Positions 35,526-43,500 of a stretch of 64,000 bases of DNA are shown piece after piece; position 1 is the stretch's first letter; every line of letters starts with the position of its first letter. Below the pieces are notes generated by a model, which was given only the letters and a program-made list of their open reading frames with translations, had not been told where the DNA came from and made no database searches. The stretch is from Mycolicibacterium sp. YH-1. GTDB lineage: Bacteria > Actinomycetota > Actinomycetes > Mycobacteriales > Mycobacteriaceae. The DNA lies in the NCBI RefSeq assembly GCF_022557175.1, contig NZ_CP092915.1:4092001-4156000 (forward strand). The letters run 5' to 3'. The position numbers and the translations under genes were made by a program.

Positions 35526-35622
35526 GTGTCGGCCTGGGCAGCCCCGCACCGACCGCCAGTCCGGCGAGCCCCAGACCGCCGGACATCACCACTGTTGTCG
35601 TGAACCGCGACATTCCCTTCAT
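35526..35622 (-). pseudogene. Signal-peptide start of a secreted protein, truncated
   Basis: From ATG 35622 (GAGAGGA upstream) the frame gives MKGMSRFTTTVVMSGGLGLA and GLAVGAG, a clear Sec signal peptide. The expected end AAQADT is read only after a one-base frame change, and the sequence then joins the integrase tail. It is the broken head of a small mycobacterial secreted protein. Confidence 0.55.
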
Positions 35623-35719
35623 GGCCATTTCCTCTCATGAGGCGTAGAGCCAACTTGAACCCGCCAGGCGGTGGGTATCGAGCATTGGACGCCACAGCGC
35701 GGCCATGACGCAGTCGGAT

Positions 35720-36163
35720 TCAGTCCAAGACCAAGGCGGCGTGCAGGACGCTGCGATCTGGCGTTCGAACCGATCGCACCGCCGCGGGCAGCTCCGCTGA
35801 GTTGACGGGGATGACGCGGGGATTGGTCAGTCGGTATCGCCGGCCACGATGCAGAACCCCCGCCGTGCCCGCGGCTGCCACGTTGCGGATCCAGTCCGAT
35901 TCGACACCGTAGTTCAGAACCACCACCAACTCGTCGCCCTCGACGAACACCATCACCGGAGTCCGGTAGGTCGTGCCGGATCTTCGGCCACGATGCTCGA
36001 TGACGGCCATGTGGCGCAGCCGAGATGCCCAGAGCGGCTGAATCGGATTCGTGACGCGCTTGTTGACTTGCGCGATGAGGCGCATCACGCGCGGACCCAG
36101 GACCGCTGAGATCCGCTCTGCCACTATGGCGGTCCGATCGGCGGCACCAGTCGTCACCGGCAC
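35720..36163 (-). CDS. Deazaflavin (F420)-dependent nitroreductase-family protein
   Basis: 147 residues, Ddn-like split-barrel fold. Marks: PIQPLWASRLRHMAVIEHRG (first strand and lid), GTTYRTPVMVFVEGDELVVV (beta core) and SDWIRNVAAAG (F420-binding helix). Members of this actinobacterial family use F420H2 to reduce quinones and other compounds. ATG 36163. It precedes the P450 by 43 bp on the same strand, transcribed after it. Exact substrate unknown. Confidence 0.85.
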   Translation of the reverse strand: MPVTTGAADRTAIVAERISAVLGPRVMRLIAQVNKRVTNPIQPLWASRLRHMAVIEHRGRRSGTTYRTPVMVFVEGDELVVVLNYGVESDWIRNVAAAGTAGVLHRGRRYRLTNPRVIPVNSAELPAAVRSVRTPDRSVLHAALVLD

Positions 36164-36205
36164 CCCCTCGATCGCTGCCCTCCCCGGCTCACGAACCTCA
36201 GACGG

Positions 36206-37510
36206 TCATTGGGCGGGCGCGGCCCGTCGACTGCGCAGCTGGGCCGGCAGCCGCGTGTAACCGAACAGGTTGACCAGCCCGCGTCGTCGCGGGGTCTCGG
36301 TCAGGTCCAGCTCCGGATACGCCTCGAACAGCGCGCGCAGCGCGGTGGCACCCTCGATGCGGGCCAGCGCCGCCCCCACGCACGCATGCACACCGGACGC
36401 GAACGCCAGGTGCTCGCGCGCGTTGGCTCGGGTGATGTCGAAGGCGGCGGGGTCGGCGAACATCCGCGGGTCGCGATTGGCGCCACCGAGAAGCAACACC
36501 ACCGTCTCCCCGGCCCGAACGTGCTGGCCGGCGATCTCGACATCGCACTGCGGCGTGCGCGCGGTCATCTGCACGGGGCTCTCGAACCGAAGGATCTCCT
36601 CGACGGCACCCGGCCACAGCCCTGGGTCGTCGCGCAGGAGTGCCAGTTGCTCGGGATGACGCAACAACAGAGCGATGCCGTTGCCGATGAGGTTCACGGT
36701 GGTCTCGAAGCCCGCCCCGACGAGCAGTGCCGCGTTCGCGGTGAGTTCACGGTCGGTGAGGGTGGCATCCCCGGACAACCGGCTGAACGGATTGTCACCC
36801 GCCTTGTCGGCGCGCATGCGGTCGAAGTGCTCGCCGAGAAATCCGTCCATGCCGCGCAACCCGTCGATGGCCCGGCGGTAGGACTTCCACCCAATACCGA
36901 TGTCCAGCAGTGGCGCGCCACAACGGCCCCACTCCAGCAGCTGCGCGTGCGCGCCCGCGGGTAGGCCCAGGATCTCAGCGATCATCGCCACCGGCAGTTG
37001 CGCCGCGTAGTCCGCGATCAGGTCGGGCCGAGCGGTCGCGTCGAGTTGATCGATCAGCTCTCGGGTCACCTCGTCGACGCGAGTTTCGAGCGTCTCGATC
37101 GCGCGCGGCGTGAAGCTCTGCGCCACCAACTGCCGATACCGGGTGTGGTCGGGCGGGTTCATGACGACCATTGCTGGCGGCTCCACCGGGTTGGCCACCT
37201 TCGGGTCGGTTCTGGCCAGCACGGCCCCCAACGGCCATGGAAGCTCCATATCCGTCGGCGCGGTGACACCGAATCGTCTGTCGCGCAGGATCTCTCGACA
37301 CACACCATGGTCGACGCTGACCCAGACGAACGGGCGTCGCACCAACGGCCCGCGCGCCCTGAGCTCCTCCATCACCGGGTAGGGATCGTCGCCCTGTCCG
37401 TGATTCGCGATCAGCCGCGCGAACGGGTCGCCGCGACGTGCCCGGATCGCCATGTATGCCCGCGGCACTCCGTGCAGCGCCGTCCACCGTGCTCGTAACC
37501 CGATGCCCAT
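36206..37510 (-). CDS. Cytochrome P450
   Basis: 434 residues. The heme loop is FASGVHACVGAALAR (Cys ligand; the second residue is Ala where most P450s have Gly), the K-helix ExxR is in VEEILRFESPV, and the I-helix contains LLVGAGFETTVNLIG with the acid-alcohol pair replaced by Glu-Thr. Soluble bacterial class needing ferredoxin. Divergent from a TetR gene with a 13-bp-spaced palindrome between, so it is probably induced by a ligand. Substrate not predictable. Confidence 0.95.
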   Translation of the reverse strand: MGIGLRARWTALHGVPRAYMAIRARRGDPFARLIANHGQGDDPYPVMEELRARGPLVRRPFVWVSVDHGVCREILRDRRFGVTAPTDMELPWPLGAVLARTDPKVANPVEPPAMVVMNPPDHTRYRQLVAQSFTPRAIETLETRVDEVTRELIDQLDATARPDLIADYAAQLPVAMIAEILGLPAGAHAQLLEWGRCGAPLLDIGIGWKSYRRAIDGLRGMDGFLGEHFDRMRADKAGDNPFSRLSGDATLTDRELTANAALLVGAGFETTVNLIGNGIALLLRHPEQLALLRDDPGLWPGAVEEILRFESPVQMTARTPQCDVEIAGQHVRAGETVVLLLGGANRDPRMFADPAAFDITRANAREHLAFASGVHACVGAALARIEGATALRALFEAYPELDLTETPRRRGLVNLFGYTRLPAQLRSRRAAPAQ

Positions 37511-37549
37511 GCGACTCCCCGATCAGGCATGAAATCGTTGATGAGATAT

Positions 37550-37578
37550 GCGAGACATTGATACTCTCACTGTCTCGC
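37550..37578. promoter_or_regulatory. Palindrome between P450 and TetR genes
   Basis: GCGAGACA at 37550-37557 is repeated inverted as TGTCTCGC at 37571-37578, 13 bases between. Perfect 8-bp arms in a divergent intergenic region fit a TetR operator. Confidence 0.65.
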
Positions 37579-37632
37579 ACGTTCCGTCGCCACGCTACGT
37601 CGATCCGCTTGAGCAGGCAAGGAGGAATTCCC

Positions 37633-38298
37633 GTGGCATCAACCCGGACATCGGAATTCATGCGACGCCTCGCCGAACCCGACCCTGCCGTGCTAGCCAG
37701 GGTCAGCCAGCCGGACGCGATCACCAGTCGCATCCTCGACGCGGCGCTCGAGCAGGCCGAGCTCGTCGGAATCCGGCGCATGACCATGGAGGACGTCGCC
37801 CGCCGCAGCGGCGTCGGTCGGGCCACCCTCTACCGACGCTTCCCCACCAAGGACGCCCTCATCGACGCCCTGGTGCTCGCCGAAGCCCGTCGCTACCTCG
37901 ACGGCAGCGCGCACGCCCGCTCACGGGCCGACACCCTCGAGGACCGTCTGGTCTACGGCACGGTGTTCACGGTGACCTTCCTTCGCGAACACACGCTGCT
38001 CAAGAAGCTGCTGCGCACGGAACCGGAGACGATCCTTCCCAGCCTGACCATCGACGCCGGGGCGATCCTCGATTTCGCCACCGCCCACTCCGCCGCGCTG
38101 CTTCGAACCGACCTCTACGGGACGAGCACGACGACACCCGCCCAGGAGCGCCACCTGCGCACCGTCGCCGAGCTCCACACCCGACTCACGTTGTCGTTCA
38201 TCGTCACCCCGCACACGGGCATCAAACTCACCACCATCGGTGACACACGGGCCTACGTGCGCACCTACCTCCTGCCGATGGTCACCACGTCCGGCTGA
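37633..38298 (+). CDS. TetR-family regulator
   Basis: 221 residues. The N-terminal DNA-binding region has SRILDAALEQAELVGIRRMT, then EDVARRSGVGRATLYRRFPT, a standard TetR helix-turn-helix. The C-terminal ligand domain is helical. GTG 37633 is chosen because AAGGAGGA at 37618 is well placed; the open frame upstream lies in the palindrome and P450 start. Likely represses the divergent P450 through the site at 37550-37578. Confidence 0.9.
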   Translation: MASTRTSEFMRRLAEPDPAVLARVSQPDAITSRILDAALEQAELVGIRRMTMEDVARRSGVGRATLYRRFPTKDALIDALVLAEARRYLDGSAHARSRADTLEDRLVYGTVFTVTFLREHTLLKKLLRTEPETILPSLTIDAGAILDFATAHSAALLRTDLYGTSTTTPAQERHLRTVAELHTRLTLSFIVTPHTGIKLTTIGDTRAYVRTYLLPMVTTSG

Positions 38299-38329
38299 GC
38301 GACCCCACCGCGTCACTAGACTGCACAGC

Positions 38330-38671
38330 ATGAAAGCCGCACTGATCGCCATCACCGCGGCGGTACTGCTGCTGGCGGGATGCAGCGGGTCACCCGACCC
38401 CGCCGAACTGAGCAACAAGGTGCGCGACTCGATGCAGGAGACGCTCACCAACGATCCGAACTTCTCCGACTACGACATGAGCGTCGTCAAGGTGACACTG
38501 GAGCAGCCCGACGGCACCGAGTACAAGGGCGTCGCCACCGTCCGCACACCCAAGGGCACCGAGCGCGACGTCCCCGTGGAGGTCACCGCCGACGGATCCG
38601 ACGTGCAGTGGCGAACCGAGCCGGGCGCGTTCACCTTCGCAGCGCAGGAAGTGTTCGACGGCGCGCCGTAG
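38330..38671 (+). CDS. Small lipoprotein
   Basis: 113 residues. Signal peptide KAALIAITAAVLLLAGC with the lipobox Cys at about 19, then a small domain (DYDMSVVKVTLEQPDGTEYK, GVATVRTPKGTERDVPV). Resembles the DUF4333-like lipoproteins of mycobacteria, function unknown. ATG 38330 begins the signal; no Shine-Dalgarno. Follows the TetR gene by 31 bp. Confidence 0.8.
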   Translation: MKAALIAITAAVLLLAGCSGSPDPAELSNKVRDSMQETLTNDPNFSDYDMSVVKVTLEQPDGTEYKGVATVRTPKGTERDVPVEVTADGSDVQWRTEPGAFTFAAQEVFDGAP

Positions 38672-38711
38672 GCACTACCGCCGACCCAGGCAGCCTGACA
38701 GCATCGGGGAA

Positions 38712-39218
38712 ATGACCGACCGAATCGAAGTCCAGCGCGCCATTCCCGCTCCCCCGGCCGACGTCTTCGCCGTACTGTGCGATCCCCACGGACACGTCGC
38801 CATCGACGCCACCGGGATGCTTCAGGACGCCGACGGCGACGCGGTGTCCGCGGCCGGCGACAGCTTCGTCATCCACATGGATCGCGAGTCGCTCAACGAC
38901 TTTCCGCTCGGCAAGTACGACGTGACCGTCCAGATCACCGAGTACGAGAGGGACCGTTTGATCGCCTGGACCATCGTCGGGAACATCAAGCCGCAGATCG
39001 GCCACGTGTACGGCTACCGACTGGAACCCGACGACGCCAACCCCGGTGGCACGCTGGTCACCTCGTTCTACGACTGGTCCGACATCGACCAGCACTGGCG
39101 CGACGCCGCCATCTTCCCCGTCATCTCCGAGGCGGCGCTGCGCGGCACCCTGGGCATCCTTGATCGCACCGTCCGACGCGGCTACCCCCGCGGCGAGAGA
39201 GCGTCAACTCAAGGTTGA
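38712..39218 (+). CDS. SRPBCC (START-like) family protein
   Basis: 168 residues, one polyketide-cyclase/START-like domain: IEVQRAIPAPPADVFAVLCD (first strand and helix), WTIVGNIKPQIGHVYGYRL (beta sheet) and a long C-terminal helix. The fold binds hydrophobic ligands. No catalytic residue can be named. Stop at 39216-39218 lies inside the clpC2 operator. Confidence 0.85.
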   Translation: MTDRIEVQRAIPAPPADVFAVLCDPHGHVAIDATGMLQDADGDAVSAAGDSFVIHMDRESLNDFPLGKYDVTVQITEYERDRLIAWTIVGNIKPQIGHVYGYRLEPDDANPGGTLVTSFYDWSDIDQHWRDAAIFPVISEAALRGTLGILDRTVRRGYPRGERASTQG

Positions 39219-39238
39219 CGATTTCCGATCGTCAACCT
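39212..39238. promoter_or_regulatory. Perfect inverted repeat before clpC2
   Basis: AGGTTGACGAT and ATCGTCAACCT are 11-base perfect arms around TTCCG. A third half-copy, GGTTGAC, sits at 39241-39247 against the start codon. The place and shape fit an operator; the downstream protein itself has a helix-turn-helix. Confidence 0.75.
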
Positions 39239-39249
39239 ACGGTTGACGC

Positions 39250-39984
39250 ATGACCGAACCAGCCGACGCCACGCGCATCACCAACCCCGTCAGCCTCGAT
39301 GAGCTCATCACCGCCATCAAGAGAGTCCACGACCAGCCGCTCGAACAACTGACCGACGCCGTCCTGGCCGGCGAGGCCCTCGGCGAGGTCGCCGATCACC
39401 TCATCGGGCACTTCGTCGACCAGGCCCGCCGATCGGGCGCGTCGTGGACCGAGATCGGCAAGTGCATGGGCGTCACCAAGCAGGCCGCCCAGAAGCGATT
39501 CGTCCCCAAGGCCGAGGCATCCCCGCTCGACCCGAACGAGGGCTTCAACAGGTTCACCCCACGCGCCCGCAATGTCGTCGTCGAATCCCAGAACACCGCC
39601 CACGCCGCCGGTAACAACCAGATAGGACCGGAGCACATCCTGCTCGCGCTGTTCGCCGACTCCGAGTCGCTCGCGGTGACGCTGCTGCGCGGACAGGGCG
39701 TCGACGCCGCCGCGGTCGCGACCGTGGTGACCCTGCCCCCGCGGGTCGACGACATGCCCGCCCTGATCCCCTTCAGCGGACCCGCCAAGAAGGTGCTCGA
39801 ATTGACGTTCCGCGAAGCACTTCGCCTGGGACACAACTACATCGGCACCGAGCACATCCTGCTCGCCCTGTTGGAGAGCGAGGGCGATCAGGGACCGCTG
39901 CACGATCTCGGCGTCGACAAGCAGCGTGTCGAGACCGAACTCGTCGACGCGCTGCGGTCGATCACGGGAGCCGACGGGGAATGA
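39250..39984 (+). CDS. clpC2: ClpC2: ClpC N-terminal-domain protein with HTH
   Basis: 244 residues. Residues 10-85 contain a helical region with WTEIGKCMGVTKQAAQKRF, a helix-turn-helix. Residues 100-240 hold two Clp-N repeats (FTPRARNVVVESQ, GPEHILLALFAD and GTEHILLALLES). There is no AAA+ ATPase. In M. tuberculosis this protein is known to bind ClpC1-targeting cyclic peptides such as cyclomarin and so protect the protease. The HTH and the palindrome at 39212 suggest autoregulation. First gene of the segment syntenic with Rv2667 onward. Confidence 0.9.
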   Translation: MTEPADATRITNPVSLDELITAIKRVHDQPLEQLTDAVLAGEALGEVADHLIGHFVDQARRSGASWTEIGKCMGVTKQAAQKRFVPKAEASPLDPNEGFNRFTPRARNVVVESQNTAHAAGNNQIGPEHILLALFADSESLAVTLLRGQGVDAAAVATVVTLPPRVDDMPALIPFSGPAKKVLELTFREALRLGHNYIGTEHILLALLESEGDQGPLHDLGVDKQRVETELVDALRSITGADGE

Positions 39985-40012
39985 AACGCGCGCCGCGACC
40001 GTAGGACACGGT

Positions 40013-40435
40013 ATGAGACTCGACGACTCCGCCCGCACGCTCATCGGTTCCGGCGCCGATGCCACGCTGGTCACCATCAACGCCGACGGCAGCCCGCAGG
40101 TGTCGATGGTGTGGGTGGCCCTGCAGTCGACCGATGACGGTGACGAACTGGTCAGCGCGCACCTCGCCGAGTACCAGAAGACCCGCAACATCCGCCGCGA
40201 CCCGCGCGTCGCCCTCACCATCGCGGCTCCGACCCAACCCGGTCAGCAGACCCCGTACCTGGCAATACGCGGTACCGCACGCATCGTCGAGGGCGGCGCG
40301 CCCGAACTTCTCACCGACCTGGCGCAGACGATGCTCGGCTCCAGCGAGCACTTCCCGCCACCCAATTCGCCCGCGGGTCTGCTGACCCGGGTGCGCATCG
40401 ACAGGGTCGGCGGCGTGGGCCCCTGGGCATCCTGA
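40013..40435 (+). CDS. PPOX-class F420-dependent oxidoreductase
   Basis: 140 residues, split beta-barrel of the pyridoxamine-oxidase-like superfamily: ADATLVTINADGSPQVSMVW, EYQKTRNIRRDPRVALTIAA, YLAIRGTARIVEGG. Mycobacterial members use F420 or FMN. ATG 40013 starts the compact domain; an upstream in-frame start overlaps clpC2 and is less likely. Single gene, 28 bp after clpC2. Confidence 0.88.
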   Translation: MRLDDSARTLIGSGADATLVTINADGSPQVSMVWVALQSTDDGDELVSAHLAEYQKTRNIRRDPRVALTIAAPTQPGQQTPYLAIRGTARIVEGGAPELLTDLAQTMLGSSEHFPPPNSPAGLLTRVRIDRVGGVGPWAS

Positions 40436-40521
40436 CCACTGAATCCGTCGTCGCCGCTGCACCGATGTGCCATCATGCGAGGCAGCAACGGAAGCGGTGG
40501 GCGATGAGGAGTGGGAATTCA

Positions 40522-41070
40522 ATGGGTGTTCAGGCGAAGCACATCGGTCGACGCATGTTCGTCCTCCTCATCGCCACGATGGCCGCCCTCGGTCTCGCCG
40601 TCGCACCTCCGGCGGCCGCGGACCTGATTCCCATCGGGAACCTGAACCAGACGCTGCGCGTCGAGTACAAGGGCCTTGTCGCCGACGTCACGGTGCACGA
40701 CGTGCTTCCCACCCCACCACCGCCGGGCTACATCCCCACCGGATCGCCGCGCTGGCGCGACCAGGGTGGCCCGTGGCGGGCGGCCGTGACCGTGCACATC
40801 ATCCAGACGCCCAGCCCGTTCGCCGCGTCACTGATGTTCGCGTTCAACGGAAACACCCCCTACGGGGACTCGTACGGGCCCAAGAACACCGACGCCCCCG
40901 ACGCGCTGACCACGGCGCTGCAGAACGCTCCGGCGGGCGCGACGGTCAGCGGGGGCGTGTACTGGCAGGTCTACCGGGACCTCGTCACCAACGTCGTCCT
41001 GATCAACCCGCAGTCGGGCATGCAACTGGCCCAGTGGAACATCTGGCAGCCGGGCACACCGCTCCCCTGA
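40522..41070 (+). CDS. Secreted protein, possibly MPT63/DUF1942-like
   Basis: 182 residues from ATG 40522, after GAGGAG. Signal peptide FVLLIATMAALGLAVAPPAAADL ends near residue 31 (APPAAA). The mature part is beta-rich: LNQTLRVEYKGLVADVTVHD, GGPWRAAVTVHI and VSGGVYWQVYRDLV. It fits the Ig-like fold of secreted mycobacterial proteins but identity is not sure. It occupies the place of Rv2668. Confidence 0.8.
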   Translation: MGVQAKHIGRRMFVLLIATMAALGLAVAPPAAADLIPIGNLNQTLRVEYKGLVADVTVHDVLPTPPPPGYIPTGSPRWRDQGGPWRAAVTVHIIQTPSPFAASLMFAFNGNTPYGDSYGPKNTDAPDALTTALQNAPAGATVSGGVYWQVYRDLVTNVVLINPQSGMQLAQWNIWQPGTPLP

Positions 41071-41075
41071 CCACC

Positions 41076-41606
41076 GTGCCCGTCGAGGTCTCTACTCCCG
41101 GCGACGCGGATCTGGCGGAACTCGCCGACGTCGCGGCGCGCACCTTCCCGCTGGCCTGCCCCGCGTCGGCGACGGCCGACAACATCGCGGCATTCATCGC
41201 CGAGAACCTGTCCAGGGATCGCTTCGGCGAGTACCTCACCGACCCCGACCGCGCGGTGCTCGTCGGTCGCGACGGCGACCGAATCGTGGGCTATGCCATC
41301 CTGATTCGAGGCGTCGGCAGCGACGCCGACGTCCAACGCGCGGTGACCACCGAACCGGCGGTGGAACTGTCCAAGATGTATGTGCTGCCCGACGCGCACG
41401 GGGCAGGCGCGTCCGCGGCCCTCATGACCGCCGCACTGGGCCGGGCCCGCGAACTCGGTGCCGCCGCCGTCTGGCTCGGCGTCAACCAGAACAATCAACG
41501 CGCGCAACGGTTCTACGCCAAGCACGGGTTCGGTGTCGCCGGCACCAAGACCTTCCGGCTCGGCGAGGGCCTCGAGAACGACTACGTGATGGTGCGCACG
41601 CTCTGA
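41076..41606 (+). CDS. GNAT-family N-acetyltransferase
   Basis: 176 residues. Conserved GNAT features: VELSKMYVLPDAHGAG (motif A, acetyl-CoA pyrophosphate loop), ALGRARELGAAAVWLGVNQNN and AQRFYAKHGFGVAGTKTF (motif B). GTG 41076 starts it, five bases after the secreted gene. Orthologous place to Rv2669. Acceptor unknown. Confidence 0.9.
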   Translation: MPVEVSTPGDADLAELADVAARTFPLACPASATADNIAAFIAENLSRDRFGEYLTDPDRAVLVGRDGDRIVGYAILIRGVGSDADVQRAVTTEPAVELSKMYVLPDAHGAGASAALMTAALGRARELGAAAVWLGVNQNNQRAQRFYAKHGFGVAGTKTFRLGEGLENDYVMVRTL

Positions 41607-41616
41607 ACGAGCGCGG

Positions 41617-42651
41617 CTACTCCCGGCCTGCGTGGGTCAGCGCGAGCAGACGCGACGTGGCCCGCAGGTACTTCTTGCGGTAGCCGCCCGCCAGCATCTC
41701 CTCGCTGAACACGGTGTCGATCTTGGAGCCCGAGGCCGTCACCGGGATCCCGGCGTCATAGAGCCGGTCGGTCAGCGACACCAGCCGCAGGGCCACGCTC
41801 TGGTCATCCAGCGGGTGAACCCCGGTGATGAACACCTCCGACACGCCCTCGATCAGCGCCTGGTAGCGCGACGGGTGCATGGTCGCCAGATGCGCACACA
41901 GCGCGTCGAAGTCATCCAGGGTCGCGCCCGCCACCCCGGCCGCGCGCGCCCGCACCTCCTCATCGCTCGGCAGCTGCGGCGCCGGCGGCAGGTCGCGATG
42001 CCGGTAGTCCGGACCCTCGATACGCACGGTCGTGAAGATCTGCGACAACGCGGCGATCTCCCGCATGAAGTCCTGGGCGGCGAACCGCCCCTCCCCCAGC
42101 TGCTCGGGCAGTGTGTTGGATGTCGCCGCGATCGACACACCGCGCTCCACCAGCGCCGACAGCAGCCGCGAGATGAGCGTCGTGTTCCCCGGATCATCGA
42201 GTTCGAACTCGTCGATGCACACCACCACGTAATCGGCCAACAGGTCGATGCACTCGACGAAGCCGAAAACCCCTGCCAGCTGGGTCAATTCACCGAACGT
42301 CGCGAACGCCGCCGGCCCGGTATCCGCTGCCGACAACCGGTAGTACGTCGATGCGAGCAGGTGGGTCTTGCCGACACCGAACCCACCGTCGAGGTACACC
42401 CCGACACCCGGAAGCACCTCACGCTTGCCGAACATCTTCTTCCTGCCCGCCCGACGCAGCACGGCCTCATCGCAGAACTGCTGGCACAACTTCACGGCGG
42501 CGGCCTGTGACGGCTCACCCGGATCGGGTCGGTAGGTGTCGAAGGCGACATCGGCGAAGGTCGGCGGCGGAACCAACTGCGCGACCAGCCGCTCAGGTGT
42601 CACCTTGGGCTGCCGATCGGTGAGATGAGTAATGCCCGTGGCCCCGTTCAT
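41617..42651 (-). CDS. zapE: ZapE/AFG1-like ATPase
   Basis: 344 residues. Walker A GGFGVGKTH near residues 89-97 and Walker B VCIDEFELDD near 145, plus SNTLPEQL, are the family signature. In E. coli the protein acts at the division ring and destabilises FtsZ. The mycobacterial role is less known. Divergent from the RibD-like gene with only about 30 bp between starts. Syntenic with Rv2670c. Confidence 0.9.
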   Translation of the reverse strand: MNGATGITHLTDRQPKVTPERLVAQLVPPPTFADVAFDTYRPDPGEPSQAAAVKLCQQFCDEAVLRRAGRKKMFGKREVLPGVGVYLDGGFGVGKTHLLASTYYRLSAADTGPAAFATFGELTQLAGVFGFVECIDLLADYVVVCIDEFELDDPGNTTLISRLLSALVERGVSIAATSNTLPEQLGEGRFAAQDFMREIAALSQIFTTVRIEGPDYRHRDLPPAPQLPSDEEVRARAAGVAGATLDDFDALCAHLATMHPSRYQALIEGVSEVFITGVHPLDDQSVALRLVSLTDRLYDAGIPVTASGSKIDTVFSEEMLAGGYRKKYLRATSRLLALTHAGRE

Positions 42652-42685
42652 GCAGGCACCCTATCGACGTGTTGCAATTAATCCC

Positions 42686-43477
42686 GTGTCCGATGCCCAC
42701 GCTGCGACGGAGCTCACAGAGCTGAAGGCGGTCGGCGCGTCGTTCGAGGCCGACGACGACCGCCTCGCCAGCTACTACTCCTACCCCGACGACCTGGGCA
42801 GATGCTGGGTGCGGGCCAATATGATCGCCAGCCTCGACGGCGGCGCCACCGACGACGGCACCGTGGGTGGCCTGGCCGGGGTCGGTGACCGCGCGCTGTT
42901 CGCGAGGATGCGGCAGGAGTCCGACGTGATCCTGGTCGGGGCGGCCACGGTGCGCATCGAGAACTACTCCGGCGCACAGGTGTCGGCCGCCCAGCGACTG
43001 GCGCGCCACCACCGCGGGCAGGCCGAGGTGCCGCCCATCGCCGTCGTCACCCACACCGCCGACTTCGACCACGACGCGAAGCTGTTCACCCGCTCCGAGG
43101 TGCCGCCGCTCATCCTGACCTGCCGCGAGACCGTCGCGGAGGCCCGTCGCCGCCTCGGCGGGCTGGCCGAGGTGCTCGACGCCTCAGGACGCCACACCGA
43201 CCGTGTCGACCCGGCATCGGTGTTGGAGATCCTGGCCGATCGAGGACTGCGCCGCGTGCTCACCGAGGGCGGCCCCCAACTGTTGAGCCTGTTCATCGAG
43301 CACGACCTGATCGACGAACTGTGCGTGACGATCGCGCCGATCCTGGTCGGCGGGCAGGCCCGGCGCATCGCCACCGGTTCGGGTGAGGTGCACACCCGCA
43401 TGCGTCGCAGCCACCTGCTCACCGACCCCGAGGGTTACCTGTACACCCGCTACGTCAAGGCCAACGAGGACCGTTGA
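42686..43477 (+). CDS. RibD-like pyrimidine/dihydrofolate reductase
   Basis: 263 residues from GTG 42686. The RibD C-terminal reductase domain is clear: RANMIASLDGGATDDGTVG, DVILVGAATVRIENYSG, GLRRVLTEGGPQLLSLF and TIAPILVGGQARR. There is no N-terminal deaminase domain. It matches the Rv2671 type, which I recall as able to act as a dihydrofolate reductase bypass. An open frame from 42632 exists; the later start leaves room for a promoter between divergent genes. Confidence 0.88.
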   Translation: MSDAHAATELTELKAVGASFEADDDRLASYYSYPDDLGRCWVRANMIASLDGGATDDGTVGGLAGVGDRALFARMRQESDVILVGAATVRIENYSGAQVSAAQRLARHHRGQAEVPPIAVVTHTADFDHDAKLFTRSEVPPLILTCRETVAEARRRLGGLAEVLDASGRHTDRVDPASVLEILADRGLRRVLTEGGPQLLSLFIEHDLIDELCVTIAPILVGGQARRIATGSGEVHTRMRRSHLLTDPEGYLYTRYVKANEDR

Positions 43478-43500
43478 GCCCGATCGCTACTGTGGTCAGC

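Noticed and set aside
35401-35720. Second copy of the tRNA-Val 3' end as right attachment site
   Set aside because: I looked for the T-arm and acceptor sequence here and did not find it; the right border stays unproved.
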